Shown in pieces: positions 17,585-26,818 of a stretch of 64,000 nucleotides of DNA; position 1 is the stretch's first letter; each line of letters starts with the position of its first letter. The position numbers and the translations under genes were made by a program. The DNA comes from CAWKAO01 sp963847665. GTDB lineage: Bacteria; Actinomycetota; Humimicrobiia; Humimicrobiales; Humimicrobiaceae. Below the pieces are notes generated by a model that was not told where the DNA came from, made no database searches, and was given only the letters and a program-made list of their open reading frames with translations. Location: positions 62,001 to 126,000 of the forward strand of contig CAWKAO010000007.1 in assembly GCA_963847665.1 (NCBI GenBank). Direction: 5' to 3'.

Positions 17585-18424
17585 TTGAACAGAATACTTA
17601 GAAAAAAAATGCTTAGCAAAGATGTGGTGGAATTTGAGATTGAAGCGCCTATTATAGCCAGTAAAGTGCTTGCAGGACAATTTGTTGTAATCAAGGTCTC
17701 AGAAAGCGGAGAAAGGATCCCGCTTACAGTTGCAGAAAAAAATACCGAAAAAGGTACCATTACCATTGTTGTCCTGGGAGTAGGGAAGACAACTGCAGTC
17801 CTGGCAGAAATGGAAGAAGGAGACGAGATAATGGATCTTGTAGGCCCGCTCGGCAGGCCTTCTGAGATCGAGGATTTTGGGGAGGTCGTCATAATAGGCG
17901 GCGGTGTGGGCATTGCGCCTATTTATCCAATTGCAAAATCATTAAAAGCTTCTGGTAATTACGTGGTCACGATAATAGGGGCCAAGAACAAAGATGGACT
18001 TATATTTATTGATGAACTTACCGGTATCAGTGATGAATTCCACATATGTACTGATGATGGAAGCAATGGTTATAAGGGTTTTGTATCCTGTTTTCTGGAT
18101 GATTACTTGAAAGCTGACAGGGATAAAAAGGTAAAAAGGGTAATAGCCATAGGGCCGGTGCTGATGATGAAAGCGGTATGTGACCTTACAAAGACTTTCC
18201 GGATAAAGACAATTGTATCCCTTAACCCGATAATGGTGGACGGCACAGGGATGTGTGGAAGCTGCAGGGTCGAAATAGCAGGAGAAACCAAATTCGGTTG
18301 TGTAGATGGTCCCGAGTTTGACGGCCACCAGGTAAATTTTGATCTTCTGATCCAGAGATTGGGCACCTACATCGATGAAGAAAAGGAAGCGATGACCCTG
18401 TGGGAAAAGAAAAACAATAAATAA
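17585..18424 (+). CDS. NfnA/SudB-like FAD/NAD-binding [2Fe-2S] oxidoreductase subunit
   Basis: A 279-residue ferredoxin-NADP reductase-fold protein of the DHOD electron-transfer / NfnA type. The FAD domain is N-terminal (GQFVVIKVSESGERIPLTVAE), the NAD domain has IIGGGVGIAPIYPIAKSL, and the [2Fe-2S] cysteines lie in GTGMCGSCRVEIAGETKFGCVDGPEFDGH. In anaerobes this subunit usually pairs with a GltA-like NfnB subunit for electron bifurcation or transhydrogenation; that gene is not adjacent here, so the partner must be elsewhere. It starts with TTG directly after the TPM gene stop, with GGAGG within its end. Confidence 0.87.
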   Translation: MNRILRKKMLSKDVVEFEIEAPIIASKVLAGQFVVIKVSESGERIPLTVAEKNTEKGTITIVVLGVGKTTAVLAEMEEGDEIMDLVGPLGRPSEIEDFGEVVIIGGGVGIAPIYPIAKSLKASGNYVVTIIGAKNKDGLIFIDELTGISDEFHICTDDGSNGYKGFVSCFLDDYLKADRDKKVKRVIAIGPVLMMKAVCDLTKTFRIKTIVSLNPIMVDGTGMCGSCRVEIAGETKFGCVDGPEFDGHQVNFDLLIQRLGTYIDEEKEAMTLWEKKNNK

Positions 18425-18433
18425 TATTTATAT

Positions 18434-19123
18434 ATGGAATTAAAGACCGCAACACTTGAAGATAGAGTAGAGCAAGCAAAAAAAGATAAAGAACTCCTTA
18501 ACCAGCTTATATCTCAATTTAAGCCTTTTATTGCAAGTGTCATCCAGAAGAGAATAGGAAAATACTTGAGATATGGTTCAGATGATGAACTTTCCATCGG
18601 GCTGCTTGCCTTCAATGAAGCAATCAGATCGTTTGATAAGGGCAAGGGAAAGTTTTTAAGTTTTGCCCGGATAGTGATCATTAACCGGCTAATAGATTAT
18701 TACAGGAAGAGCTCCAAAGAGAAGACCATTACACTGAATTTTGACCCTGAGACCGAAGATCCCATCAATGAATTCATAGATAAAAAAGCCATGGAAAATT
18801 ATTCCTACGGGGTTGAAGAAGAATCAAGAAAGACAGAAATAATAGAGTACAGTGCTGTTTTAAAACACTGGGATATAAGCTTTGAAAATCTTGTCAAAGT
18901 GTCTCCAAAACATAATGTTCTCAGGGATGAATATATAAAGATAGCAAAATTAATCACGGAAAGACAGGACCTCCTTTCAGACCTTAAAAGGACACAGAGG
19001 TTGCCCGTCAAAGAACTGGAAAAGATTATACCAATACACCGGAAAAAAATTGAAAGGGGTCGAATATATATTATAGCTGTCGTAATAGCGATAATTAATA
19101 AGTTTAGTTTTATTGAGGTCTGA
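18434..19123 (+). CDS. sigI: RNA polymerase sigma factor SigI
   Basis: A 229-residue sigma factor of the SigI group. Sigma-70 region 2 is recognisable in LINQ-type FKPFIASVIQKRIGKYLRYGSDDELSIGLLAFNEAIRSFD, KGKFLSFARIVIINRLIDYYRK. The C-terminal domain (about 130-229) is the SigI-specific DNA-binding region with KELEKIIPIHRKKIERGRIYI. It is followed directly by an RsgI-type anti-sigma gene, the diagnostic pair. In clostridia SigI factors respond to extracellular signals or heat; the signal here is unknown. Confidence 0.88.
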   Translation: MELKTATLEDRVEQAKKDKELLNQLISQFKPFIASVIQKRIGKYLRYGSDDELSIGLLAFNEAIRSFDKGKGKFLSFARIVIINRLIDYYRKSSKEKTITLNFDPETEDPINEFIDKKAMENYSYGVEEESRKTEIIEYSAVLKHWDISFENLVKVSPKHNVLRDEYIKIAKLITERQDLLSDLKRTQRLPVKELEKIIPIHRKKIERGRIYIIAVVIAIINKFSFIEV

Positions 19124-19139
19124 CAATATTCAAAGTATC

Positions 19140-19895
19140 ATGAAAGAATTAAAAGCGGTGATAGTAGAAATAAATAAGGAATCCAGTATTGTTCTGACTT
19201 CTGATGGCCAATTTCGGAAAGAAAGAATAACTGCTGGTAACTTTGAGATCGGCGATGAGATAATGGTCAGTGCAGAGGATACTACTGGCCAGCCAGTTTT
19301 TTCAGGCAGATTTTCCCGGATCATTACAAGGACAGCAATAGGATTTGCTGCAGTTGCTCTGATAGTGGTAGGTACTTATTTTAGCTTTCAGTATTTTATA
19401 AATAATACTTTCACCGGAGAAATAGCTAAAGCTGCAGACGAAGCATTACCAGGAGTCAAACAGGATGAAACTATCCTTGCAGTTGAAAATGCTCCAGAGG
19501 CCATGGAAGGAGCACTGACCGAAGAAGAGATGGTCGGCATTTCCCGGCAGGAGCTTGTCGCAGGTATTTATAGTCTTGAAAAAATAGGTATGGACATACC
19601 AATAGAAAATGATGGGATATCAATAATCTACAGGATAGATAGAAGCCCCGGAGAGACTGTTGAAATGACCCAGGATGATATTTTAAAAGAGTTGACCCTT
19701 AAGTTTTTGAATATAAAAAAGGAGTCTATGTTCAGTGGAAATGCTGATATATTTTTTATAAAAAAAGATCTTACCACCTCTGATATACATACGATTAATT
19801 TTAAAGACCTGATTCATAACCAGCAGGTTACTGAAAAAATGACTTTTGTGGATGATACTGACTTCTCACTTTCACTGTTTGGATCTTTTAATTAA
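19140..19895 (+). CDS. rsgI: RsgI-like membrane anti-sigma factor
   Basis: About 252 aa. The N-terminal 50 residues match the RsgI cytoplasmic domain (LKAVIVEINKESSIVLTSDGQF, FEIGDEIMV), then one membrane helix (ITRTAIGFAAVALIVVGTYFSF) and an extracytoplasmic domain of about 150 residues with no recognised sugar-binding module. The ATG at 19140 fits the family N-terminus; an upstream TTG at 19113 overlapping sigI is the alternative. It should hold SigI inactive until the outer domain receives a signal. Confidence 0.8.
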   Translation: MKELKAVIVEINKESSIVLTSDGQFRKERITAGNFEIGDEIMVSAEDTTGQPVFSGRFSRIITRTAIGFAAVALIVVGTYFSFQYFINNTFTGEIAKAADEALPGVKQDETILAVENAPEAMEGALTEEEMVGISRQELVAGIYSLEKIGMDIPIENDGISIIYRIDRSPGETVEMTQDDILKELTLKFLNIKKESMFSGNADIFFIKKDLTTSDIHTINFKDLIHNQQVTEKMTFVDDTDFSLSLFGSFN

Positions 19896-19986
19896 TATCT
19901 AAATAATACCTTAAATCTTTCAATATTATTTTCGATATATATAAATATAATAAAGTACTAAATAAAGATTTAAAAAAGGAGGGGAA

Positions 19987-20988
19987 ATGAGGGGAAGACC
20001 AATAAGACTTATTATAAGCCTTGCAACCGTATTGATAGTTATAGCATTTATTCTGTCCGGTTGCTCAATGGCAAGCGCAGCAGAAGCATTTGAAAAGGGC
20101 ACAGTTTCTACGACTGCAGCAGATTTTTTTAACGGATCTGACGCCAGGAGTCAGTCTCCGGAAGCTATGGTGGAATCTGAAATAGCCATGGAGGAAGGTG
20201 CCGCAGCGGTGGACAATACCGGTGTTTCACCGGAGCTATATACCCAGGCAGGAAGTGCTGACAGTGCAACCTCGCAGGTGGTAAGCACAAAACTAATAAA
20301 AAACGGTTCTATCCAGATAGAGGTTGAAAAGGGCCAGTTCCAGAAGAAGTTTTTTGAAGTCATGTCTATTGCTGAGAAGTATAAGGGTTATGTAAGCAAT
20401 TCCCAGAGTTACTCTGACTCCGAAGGCAATATGACGAACGGTTTTGTCACCATCAGGATCGCAAAGGAAAATTTTGATATCGTCCTGGACAAGATCAAGG
20501 AAATGGGCACAGTCGATAGTGTTTCTACAAATGTCCAGGATGTTACCCAGGAATACGTAGATAATGAAAGCAGGTTAACAAATCTTGAAGCACAGCAGAA
20601 AAGACTTCTGGAGTTGATGGACCAGTCAGTAAATGTAAAGGACAGCATAGAGGTCCAGAGAGAACTTTCGAATGTCGAGGGCCAGATAGAGATAATAAGA
20701 GGAAGACAGAACTACCTGGATAATCTTGTTGCATATTCCACCTTAGATGTGTACATAACAGAACCGCAGCCTATTACTGATTCACCTGAAGGCGGATTCT
20801 TAGGTGCAATGAAAAGAGGTGCAAGAGGTGCTCTTACAGTGCTCAGAGTCGTTACAATGGTCCTTATCGCTATAAGCCCTATTATAGTAATTATCGGTAT
20901 AATCCTGATAATCATATGGCAGAGCCTAAGGGCAAGAAATAGAAAAAGAGCAAGACAGAAAAAAATTGAAGAACAGCAAAATAAATAA
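19987..20988 (+). CDS. DUF4349 lipoprotein
   Basis: A 333-residue protein with a signal peptide ending in LSGCSMASA (lipobox cysteine about 26), a low-complexity linker, then the DUF4349 domain (STKLIKNGSIQIEVEKGQFQKKFFEVMSIAEKYKGYVSNS through VSTNVQDVTQEYVDNESRLTNLEAQQKRLLELMDQ, with a coiled-coil insertion) and a C-terminal membrane helix with a basic tail. It is anchored on the outside of the cytoplasmic membrane. Role unknown. AAAAAAGGAGGGGAA precedes the ATG. A bidirectional terminator follows. Confidence 0.87.
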   Translation: MRGRPIRLIISLATVLIVIAFILSGCSMASAAEAFEKGTVSTTAADFFNGSDARSQSPEAMVESEIAMEEGAAAVDNTGVSPELYTQAGSADSATSQVVSTKLIKNGSIQIEVEKGQFQKKFFEVMSIAEKYKGYVSNSQSYSDSEGNMTNGFVTIRIAKENFDIVLDKIKEMGTVDSVSTNVQDVTQEYVDNESRLTNLEAQQKRLLELMDQSVNVKDSIEVQRELSNVEGQIEIIRGRQNYLDNLVAYSTLDVYITEPQPITDSPEGGFLGAMKRGARGALTVLRVVTMVLIAISPIIVIIGIILIIIWQSLRARNRKRARQKKIEEQQNK

Positions 20989-21033
20989 TCAGTTTGATTT
21001 AGATGATCTCAAGGAAGGTTAAAGATATTTTAA

Positions 21034-21066
21034 AAAGAGCTCCTTTAAAAGGGAGCTCTTTTTTTT
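21034..21066. terminator. Bidirectional intrinsic terminator between convergent operons
   Basis: Ten-base stem AAAGAGCTCC / GGAGCTCTTT (21034-21043 and 21052-21061), followed by T-runs on both strands. It lies between the DUF4349 gene (plus) and the ABC permease (minus). Confidence 0.88.
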
Positions 21067-21081
21067 GAAGCTTTTATGGGT

Positions 21082-22320
21082 TCACTCATATCTCAGGGCT
21101 TCAATAGGATTTAACCTGGCTGCCCGCATTGCCGGGTAGATGCCGAAAAACAATCCTACGACAGTTGAAAAAGAAAGGGCAAGAATGATGGGAAACGCCG
21201 TAATAGTCGTCGAAAGGATAGTGAATTTGTTCAAGAAAATCGATACTATGACAGCAAATATTATCCCCATTATACCGCCGGTGATGCTTAATACAATGCT
21301 CTCTATTAAAAATTGAAACAAGATGTCCTTGTTTTTTGCCCCGACTGCTTTCCTTATACCTATCTCCCTTGTCCTCTCGGTAACAGACACAAGCATGATA
21401 TTCATAATGCCTATACCGCCGACAAGAAGTGCTATACCTGCGATACTCGAGATAGTTATTGTAAAGATATTTGTTATTGTACCGAGGATATCCAGCAGTT
21501 GTGCCTGGTTCTGGACAGTGAAATCATTTTTTTCCCCTGGGCCAAGATCATGGGCTCTTCTTAGTATGGCCTCTACTTCTGCTGAAGCCTCGTCCATTTT
21601 ATCCTCTGAAACACTCTGTGCGATGATCATATTAATATAATCGATACCATAAAGCTTGTTCTGCGCTGTCGTTATTGGAATACTTATAGAATTATCCTGG
21701 TCATTTCCAAATTGGTCTGAACCTTTACTTTTTATGACTCCTTTTACTGTAAAGCTTTTTCCATCGATCTTTATTATTTTTCCAAGGGGGTCCGTTTTCC
21801 CAAACAATTTGTTGATAACAGTTTTTCCGATAACTGCAACATTTGCAGAATTGGCCACTTCGCTTTCAGAGTAAAATTTGCCTCTTTCGATCTCAAAATT
21901 ATATATATATTCTGCTTTTTCACTTGATGCATAAACACTTGCCCTGGTGGTCCTGCCCTGGTATGAGACTATCGAGGAACTCAATACTGCTGGTGCAGCC
22001 CCATTTAAAAGCTTTGATTCTTTTTCAATGATTTTAGAATCCTCGATCTTTAAGGATTCCCTGTCCGTATCTTCACCAAGCATGGCTTCATAACCGCCCT
22101 GCTGCATTTCCTGCCTGTTACCGGGCGTCACTATTATAAGGTTTGAGCCTATATCCTGAACACTGCTTAAAACCGACTCCTGGGCCCCATAACCGATAGA
22201 CATCATAGCAACTACTGCTCCTACACCGATGATTATTCCAAGCATGGTAAGAAACGCCCTGAGTTTATTGGAACCCAGCGACTGAAAAGCTATTTTTATA
22301 CTTTCACCAAATCTTTTCAT
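21082..22320 (-). CDS. MacB-like ABC transporter permease
   Basis: A 412-residue permease: N-terminal membrane helix (AFLTMLGIIIGVGAVVAMMSIG), an extracytoplasmic MacB_PCD domain (about 45-270), then three helices forming the FtsX domain (IAGIALLVGGIGIMNIMLVSVTERTREIGIRKAVGA and the C-terminal ARLNPIEALRYE). It pairs with the ATPase gene 22 nt upstream and an adaptor protein. In monoderms such systems export peptides or drugs or take part in envelope stress defence. Confidence 0.9.
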   Translation of the reverse strand: MKRFGESIKIAFQSLGSNKLRAFLTMLGIIIGVGAVVAMMSIGYGAQESVLSSVQDIGSNLIIVTPGNRQEMQQGGYEAMLGEDTDRESLKIEDSKIIEKESKLLNGAAPAVLSSSIVSYQGRTTRASVYASSEKAEYIYNFEIERGKFYSESEVANSANVAVIGKTVINKLFGKTDPLGKIIKIDGKSFTVKGVIKSKGSDQFGNDQDNSISIPITTAQNKLYGIDYINMIIAQSVSEDKMDEASAEVEAILRRAHDLGPGEKNDFTVQNQAQLLDILGTITNIFTITISSIAGIALLVGGIGIMNIMLVSVTERTREIGIRKAVGAKNKDILFQFLIESIVLSITGGIMGIIFAVIVSIFLNKFTILSTTITAFPIILALSFSTVVGLFFGIYPAMRAARLNPIEALRYE

Positions 22321-22342
22321 ATCAATAAACCTGTCTGTGAAT

Positions 22343-23143
22343 TTATTTATTTTCTATTTCAGATAGTATCCTGGGTTTCATCTTATCCTCAAGTTTCGGC
22401 ATCTTTTCAAGGACATCAAGAGCGTCTATCGGGTTGTCTATTTTTTCCTCTTCAAATATATACCCATCTCTCAGATATATTATCCTGTTTGAATGTCTTG
22501 CAATAGATAATTCATGGGTGACAATAAGGATTGTCTTACCTTCCCTGTTTAGTTTTTGGAAAATAGACATTATCTCTTCCCCGGTTACAGAGTCGAGGTT
22601 CCCAGTCGGTTCATCAGCAAGGATGATAGCGGGATCGTTAACCAGAGCTCTTGCTATTGCGACCCTCTGGCGCTGTCCGCCGGATAGCTCGCTTGGTTTA
22701 TGCTTCTCCCAACCTGTAAGTCCGACTGCAGAGATAGATTCCACTATCTTATTTTTCCTTGTACGGGAAGATACCCCTTTGGAATAGATAAGTGGAAGTT
22801 CTATATTATTGACCGAATTGGCCCGGGAAAGAAGATTAAAAGTCTGAAAGACAAAACCTATCTTTTTATTTCTTATTTCAGCAAGCTGGTTATCATTAAG
22901 CTTTGCCACATTTATATTTTCAAGAAGATATTTCCCTGTGTCAGGTATGTCAAGGCAACCGAGTATATTCATCAGGGTTGATTTTCCTGAACCCGAAGGA
23001 CCCATTATAGCGATAAACTCACCTTTACGGATCTTAAGGTCCACCCCCCTTAAGGCCCTGACCTCTATTTTCCCAAGATGGTAAGTCTTGGTTATCTCTT
23101 CAATATCGATTATACAGTTGTTGTCCTTACAAAAATCTTCCAT
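22343..23143 (-). CDS. MacB/LolD-type ABC transporter ATPase
   Basis: A 266-residue ATP-binding protein. Walker A is GPSGSGKST, the Q-loop is FQTFNLL, the signature is LSGGQRQRVAIARAL, Walker B is IILADEPTGNLD, and the switch histidine is in VTHE. The C-terminal 35 residues after the ATPase core are an extra charged tail. It lies between the adaptor and the permease in a three-gene export operon. Confidence 0.93.
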   Translation of the reverse strand: MEDFCKDNNCIIDIEEITKTYHLGKIEVRALRGVDLKIRKGEFIAIMGPSGSGKSTLMNILGCLDIPDTGKYLLENINVAKLNDNQLAEIRNKKIGFVFQTFNLLSRANSVNNIELPLIYSKGVSSRTRKNKIVESISAVGLTGWEKHKPSELSGGQRQRVAIARALVNDPAIILADEPTGNLDSVTGEEIMSIFQKLNREGKTILIVTHELSIARHSNRIIYLRDGYIFEEEKIDNPIDALDVLEKMPKLEDKMKPRILSEIENK

Positions 23144-23148
23144 AAATC

Positions 23149-24591
23149 CTATCCGCCAAAATTAAAAAATCCGCCGCCTGTATCCTCTGTAAGGCCAGCC
23201 TGGTCTATTGCTGATAATACAACAGCATCGCCTTCTGAAAGCCCTGACCTGATCTCAATATAATCATAGTTACTGTTACCAGTCGTGACCTGGACCTTCT
23301 TGACCTGGTTGTCTTCAATAAGGACGTCTACATACTCTTTTCCATCCTCCTCATAAACTGACTGTACAGGAACATACAGGACGTCTTTGGTCTGTAATAT
23401 CTTAATATCAAGATTTGCTGAAAGTCCGGACCTTAAATACTCTTTGGTATCTGCGTCCGGCATTACGGTTATCTCATAAGTGATGATCCCTGCAATATTC
23501 TTTGATACAGGTGAGATAGCTGAGATCTCACCTGTAAAAGTCATATCCGGGTATGCGTCAAAATTAAGTTCGACTTCCTGCCCGGTTTTAATCCTGGAAA
23601 TATCTGTCTCGTTTATATCTGACTTGATCTCAAAATCATATGAGATCACAGAAAGAGCGACGACACCGGGTGTTGCATTTTCACCCTCCGAGAAGTTTGA
23701 TAATACTACTATGCCATCAAAAGGAGCATCTATCTTATTATTATCAATATCAAGTTTTGCAAGCTCAAAGTTCAGATTGGAGATCTCATACTGGATCTCT
23801 ACCTGCTGTATATTTTTTTGCATGATCTGAATATTTGCCTGGGCGACCTCGAGACTGTTTACATTGTTCCAGTATGTTATCGACTGGTTATATTGGGATT
23901 GCTCGAATGCGTTTTCAGCTCCATCAGACTGGGATCTTGCAGATTCTTTTGCCTGTTCATATGCACCCTCTGCAGAATTTATGCCGCCTTCGGCCTGGGC
24001 GATCAAAGCATTGCTCGATAGAGGTGAAGATTTGACTCCTTTTAGATAATTATTGGCGTCCTCTATAGCTGTATAGGCGGCCCTTATTGATGCATCTGCA
24101 AGGATATTAGAATCCTCAAGCGCTTTATAGGCCCCCTGTGTAGTCTGTTCAGCAAGCGCATTACTTGATTCTGCTAACTGTATTGCAACATGATTTGCAT
24201 CAAGTGCACTCTGATAATTTATTTTTGCTAAAGATATAGCCTGCTCGGCAAGCTCCAGGTTCTTTTCCGCCTGAGCCAGGTATATTTCCGTTTTTGAATT
24301 ATCGACCTCTATCAGCACCTGATCTTTTTTAAATGTATCCCCAGTTTTTAGGGCCTGGACAACTTCTGCTGATTGGAGTACTGAATAATTTCTTTTCTCA
24401 GCAGAATCGACCGTTCCGGTCGAGCTTATTGATTCTTCTATATCACCCCTGACGACATTAAAAGTTTCGATCTGTGGCTCAATCTGCCTGCAGCCGGTTG
24501 CCAGTATTAAAACCAGAATACTTGCAACAGATATGCAGAAAATCAAAAAATATTTTATAAGATATCTTCTTCTGTTTTTCATTTTATTCAC
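23149..24591 (-). CDS. MacA-like periplasmic/membrane-anchored adaptor protein
   Basis: A 480-residue membrane fusion protein. The N-terminus is basic, then hydrophobic, ending in LILATGCRQ (possible lipobox). Next come half of a lipoyl/barrel domain (IEESISSTGTVDSAEKRNYSV), a long alpha-helical hairpin (about 95-270) rich in Ala, Gln and Glu, the second lipoyl half (KIDAPFDGIVVLSNFSEGENA) and a beta-barrel ending in GDAVVLSAIDQ. The helical hairpin is longer than in typical YknX-like adaptors. It works with the following ATPase and permease. Confidence 0.88.
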   Translation of the reverse strand: MNKMKNRRRYLIKYFLIFCISVASILVLILATGCRQIEPQIETFNVVRGDIEESISSTGTVDSAEKRNYSVLQSAEVVQALKTGDTFKKDQVLIEVDNSKTEIYLAQAEKNLELAEQAISLAKINYQSALDANHVAIQLAESSNALAEQTTQGAYKALEDSNILADASIRAAYTAIEDANNYLKGVKSSPLSSNALIAQAEGGINSAEGAYEQAKESARSQSDGAENAFEQSQYNQSITYWNNVNSLEVAQANIQIMQKNIQQVEIQYEISNLNFELAKLDIDNNKIDAPFDGIVVLSNFSEGENATPGVVALSVISYDFEIKSDINETDISRIKTGQEVELNFDAYPDMTFTGEISAISPVSKNIAGIITYEITVMPDADTKEYLRSGLSANLDIKILQTKDVLYVPVQSVYEEDGKEYVDVLIEDNQVKKVQVTTGNSNYDYIEIRSGLSEGDAVVLSAIDQAGLTEDTGGGFFNFGG

Positions 24592-24678
24592 TTCCTATCC
24601 AGTCATCTCCTGCTGGTATTAAAAACACTTAAAATAATAATAATATTGTTACCTTTATTCTGGGTAAGCGATCAATAT

Positions 24679-25200
24679 TCATGTCTGATAAATATCATCA
24701 AATATCAGATTAAAAATCTCTGTTGCTTCTTTAAGGTGCTCCTTAAGCACTGCTTTTAAGATCCCGTATTCGTTTTTCCCTTTTTTAGTTATCTTATAGA
24801 TCCTTCTTGGTCTTTCATTTTCAAGGCTCCATCTGCTTCCAACAAATTTCTTTAATTCGAGCTCCTTTAATAAAGGATAGACTGTCCCTGGTGTAGAGCT
24901 CCATGTATTTTTTGTCCTTTTCTCTATCTCACACATTATCTCATTGCCGAACATCTCTCTCTGATTCAGTATATGCAGGGTGTAAAGTGGAAGAAGGCCA
25001 CTTCTGGTAAGCAGCATATTGACGAAAGGATTTACATCCGGGCTTTCGACCCAGGGTATAAAGCTTCTCTTCCCGAATATCCAGTGAGTCTTGATATTTT
25101 TAAATATTGCATCAGCCATAGATTCCGGGTCACGAGAACCTTCCTTTATCTTGCTTTTTATAAACTCTTTTATCTCCATCTCCAGGGGAAGATTTTTCAT
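24679..25200 (-). CDS. PadR-family transcriptional regulator of the efflux operon
   Basis: A 173-residue protein. The PadR winged-helix domain is residues about 65-150 (LLPLYTLHILNQREMFGNEIMCEIEKRT, STPGTVYPLLKELELKKFV, RRIYKITKKGKNEYGIL). An unusual N-terminal extension of about 60 residues precedes it and does not resemble a known domain. It is the first gene of the minus-strand export operon and probably represses it. A near-palindrome at 25263-25278 is a possible operator. Confidence 0.85.
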   Translation of the reverse strand: MKNLPLEMEIKEFIKSKIKEGSRDPESMADAIFKNIKTHWIFGKRSFIPWVESPDVNPFVNMLLTRSGLLPLYTLHILNQREMFGNEIMCEIEKRTKNTWSSTPGTVYPLLKELELKKFVGSRWSLENERPRRIYKITKKGKNEYGILKAVLKEHLKEATEIFNLIFDDIYQT

Positions 25201-25262
25201 ATGTCATCCTTATAAAGGTCTAATTGTATCTATTTAACTGATCTGCACATTAAACTTAAGTT

Positions 25263-25278
25263 ATATTGAATTCGATAT
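25263..25278. promoter_or_regulatory. Possible operator upstream of the PadR/efflux operon
   Basis: ATATTGAATTCGATAT is an imperfect 16-base palindrome (two T-G type mismatches) 63 nt upstream of the PadR start, in the gap shared with enolase. Assignment as a PadR site is inference only. Confidence 0.3.
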
Positions 25279-25346
25279 ATTTTAAAGTCCGGATGGATTA
25301 GTTGTCAATAGGCACAATAGAGTTTTACATAATTTTTACATTTTTT

Positions 25347-25439
25347 GACACTTTGGGAGGACAGTGGATAAAGAATAAGACTAAAGTCTGGAATTTATGT
25401 GAATTATTATTCAATATTTATCCTGCATTGTTATATAAT
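25347..25439 (+). promoter_or_regulatory. Promoter region of the enolase operon
   Basis: Two candidates: TTGACA at 25347-25352 with TAAAGA 18 nt later, and a TATAAT at 25434-25439 with only a poor -35. The TATAAT copy lies 51 nt before the enolase ATG. I cannot decide between them. Confidence 0.4.
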
Positions 25440-25490
25440 ACTCTAACAAAACACTAATGATCTATTAATATTTTAAAAGGGGAGATAAGG

Positions 25491-26786
25491 ATGAGTGAAT
25501 ATACGACTATTACTGACGTCTATGCCAGGGAGATACTTGATTCAAGAGGAAATCCTACTATAGAGGTCGAAACAGCTCTTGAATGTGGAGTCATAGGTAG
25601 GGCCGCTGTACCTTCAGGAGCTTCTACTGGCGCTTTTGAGGCAGTAGAGTTAAGGGATGCAGATAAGGGCCGCTATATGGGCAAGGGTGTTTTAAAAGCA
25701 GTAGAAAACGTCAATGATATAATCGCTCCGGAGCTTGAAGGATTGGATTCAATGGACCAGAGGGATATCGACCAGTTCATGATAGAGATAGATGGCACCG
25801 ATAATAAGGGGAAACTTGGAGCAAATGCTATCCTGGGTGTCTCGCTTTCAATTGCAAAGGCAACTGCATCTGCGCTTGACCTGCCTTTATATAAATATAT
25901 TGGAGGCGTTAATTCCCATGTTTTACCGGTCCCGATGATGAATATTCTAAATGGTGGAAAACACGCAGACAACAGTGTGGACCTTCAGGAATTCATGATC
26001 ATGCCTGCAGGGGTAGACTCTTTTTCAACTGCCCTGAGGGTGTGCGCTGAAGTATTTCACACATTAAAAGCAGTTTTAAAGAAGGATGGCCTGAATACTG
26101 CTGTTGGAGATGAAGGCGGATTTGCGCCGGATCTTAAGACAAACGAAGATGCTGTCAAATACATAATAAAAGCGATCGAAGCTGCAGGATATAAACCTGG
26201 CAAACAGATCTTCATAGCTCTTGATCCTGCTGCAACGGAACTTTTTAAAGATGGTAAATATCATCTCACAGGAGAAGGTAAGGTGCTCAGTCCCGGTGAA
26301 ATGGTCGATTACTATGCTTCACTTGCAGAAAGATACCCCATAATCTCTATTGAGGATGGCATGGCTGAAGAAGACTGGGATGGATGGAAAATGCTTACTG
26401 ACAGGATAGGCTCAAAGGTCCAGCTTGTCGGGGACGATCTTTTTGTCACAAATACAAAAAGGCTGCAGAAAGGTATTGAGCTCGGTGTTACTAATTCTAT
26501 CCTAATAAAGGTCAACCAGATCGGGACACTATCGGAAACTCTTGATGCCATAGAGATGGCAAAAAAGGCAGGTTACACCGCAGTGGTGTCACACCGTTCT
26601 GGTGAGACTGAAGATACCACAATATCTGATATAGTCGTTGGAGTAAATGCGGGGCAGATAAAAACAGGCGCACCTTCAAGGACCGACCGGGTTGCCAAAT
26701 ATAACCAGCTTCTCAGGATAGAGGAAGAGCTTGGCGGAGAGGCAGAATACCCTGGTCTTGGAGCATTTTACAACGTGAAATTATAA
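25491..26786 (+). CDS. eno: Enolase (phosphopyruvate hydratase)
   Basis: Glycolytic/gluconeogenic enzyme interconverting 2-phosphoglycerate and phosphoenolpyruvate; cytoplasmic. The 431-residue length is standard. It has AREILDSRGNPTIEVE, VPSGASTGAFEAVELRD, the catalytic-loop region, metal ligands in SIEDGMAEEDW and LVGDDLFVTN, LIKVNQIGTLSETLDAI with the catalytic lysine, and SHRSGETEDT. AAGGGGAGATAAGG precedes the ATG. First of three close genes with surE and a YhaM-like nuclease. Confidence 0.97.
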   Translation: MSEYTTITDVYAREILDSRGNPTIEVETALECGVIGRAAVPSGASTGAFEAVELRDADKGRYMGKGVLKAVENVNDIIAPELEGLDSMDQRDIDQFMIEIDGTDNKGKLGANAILGVSLSIAKATASALDLPLYKYIGGVNSHVLPVPMMNILNGGKHADNSVDLQEFMIMPAGVDSFSTALRVCAEVFHTLKAVLKKDGLNTAVGDEGGFAPDLKTNEDAVKYIIKAIEAAGYKPGKQIFIALDPAATELFKDGKYHLTGEGKVLSPGEMVDYYASLAERYPIISIEDGMAEEDWDGWKMLTDRIGSKVQLVGDDLFVTNTKRLQKGIELGVTNSILIKVNQIGTLSETLDAIEMAKKAGYTAVVSHRSGETEDTTISDIVVGVNAGQIKTGAPSRTDRVAKYNQLLRIEEELGGEAEYPGLGAFYNVKL

Positions 26787-26818
26787 CACTGGCATTGTGG
26801 TCATATCAGGAAATATAA

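Noticed and set aside
17425..17913. Long proline-rich minus-strand frame opposite the TPM gene and nfnA
   Set aside because: It is the antisense of the Gly/Ser-rich tail; no ribosome site, no family similarity, and the plus-strand genes are clear.
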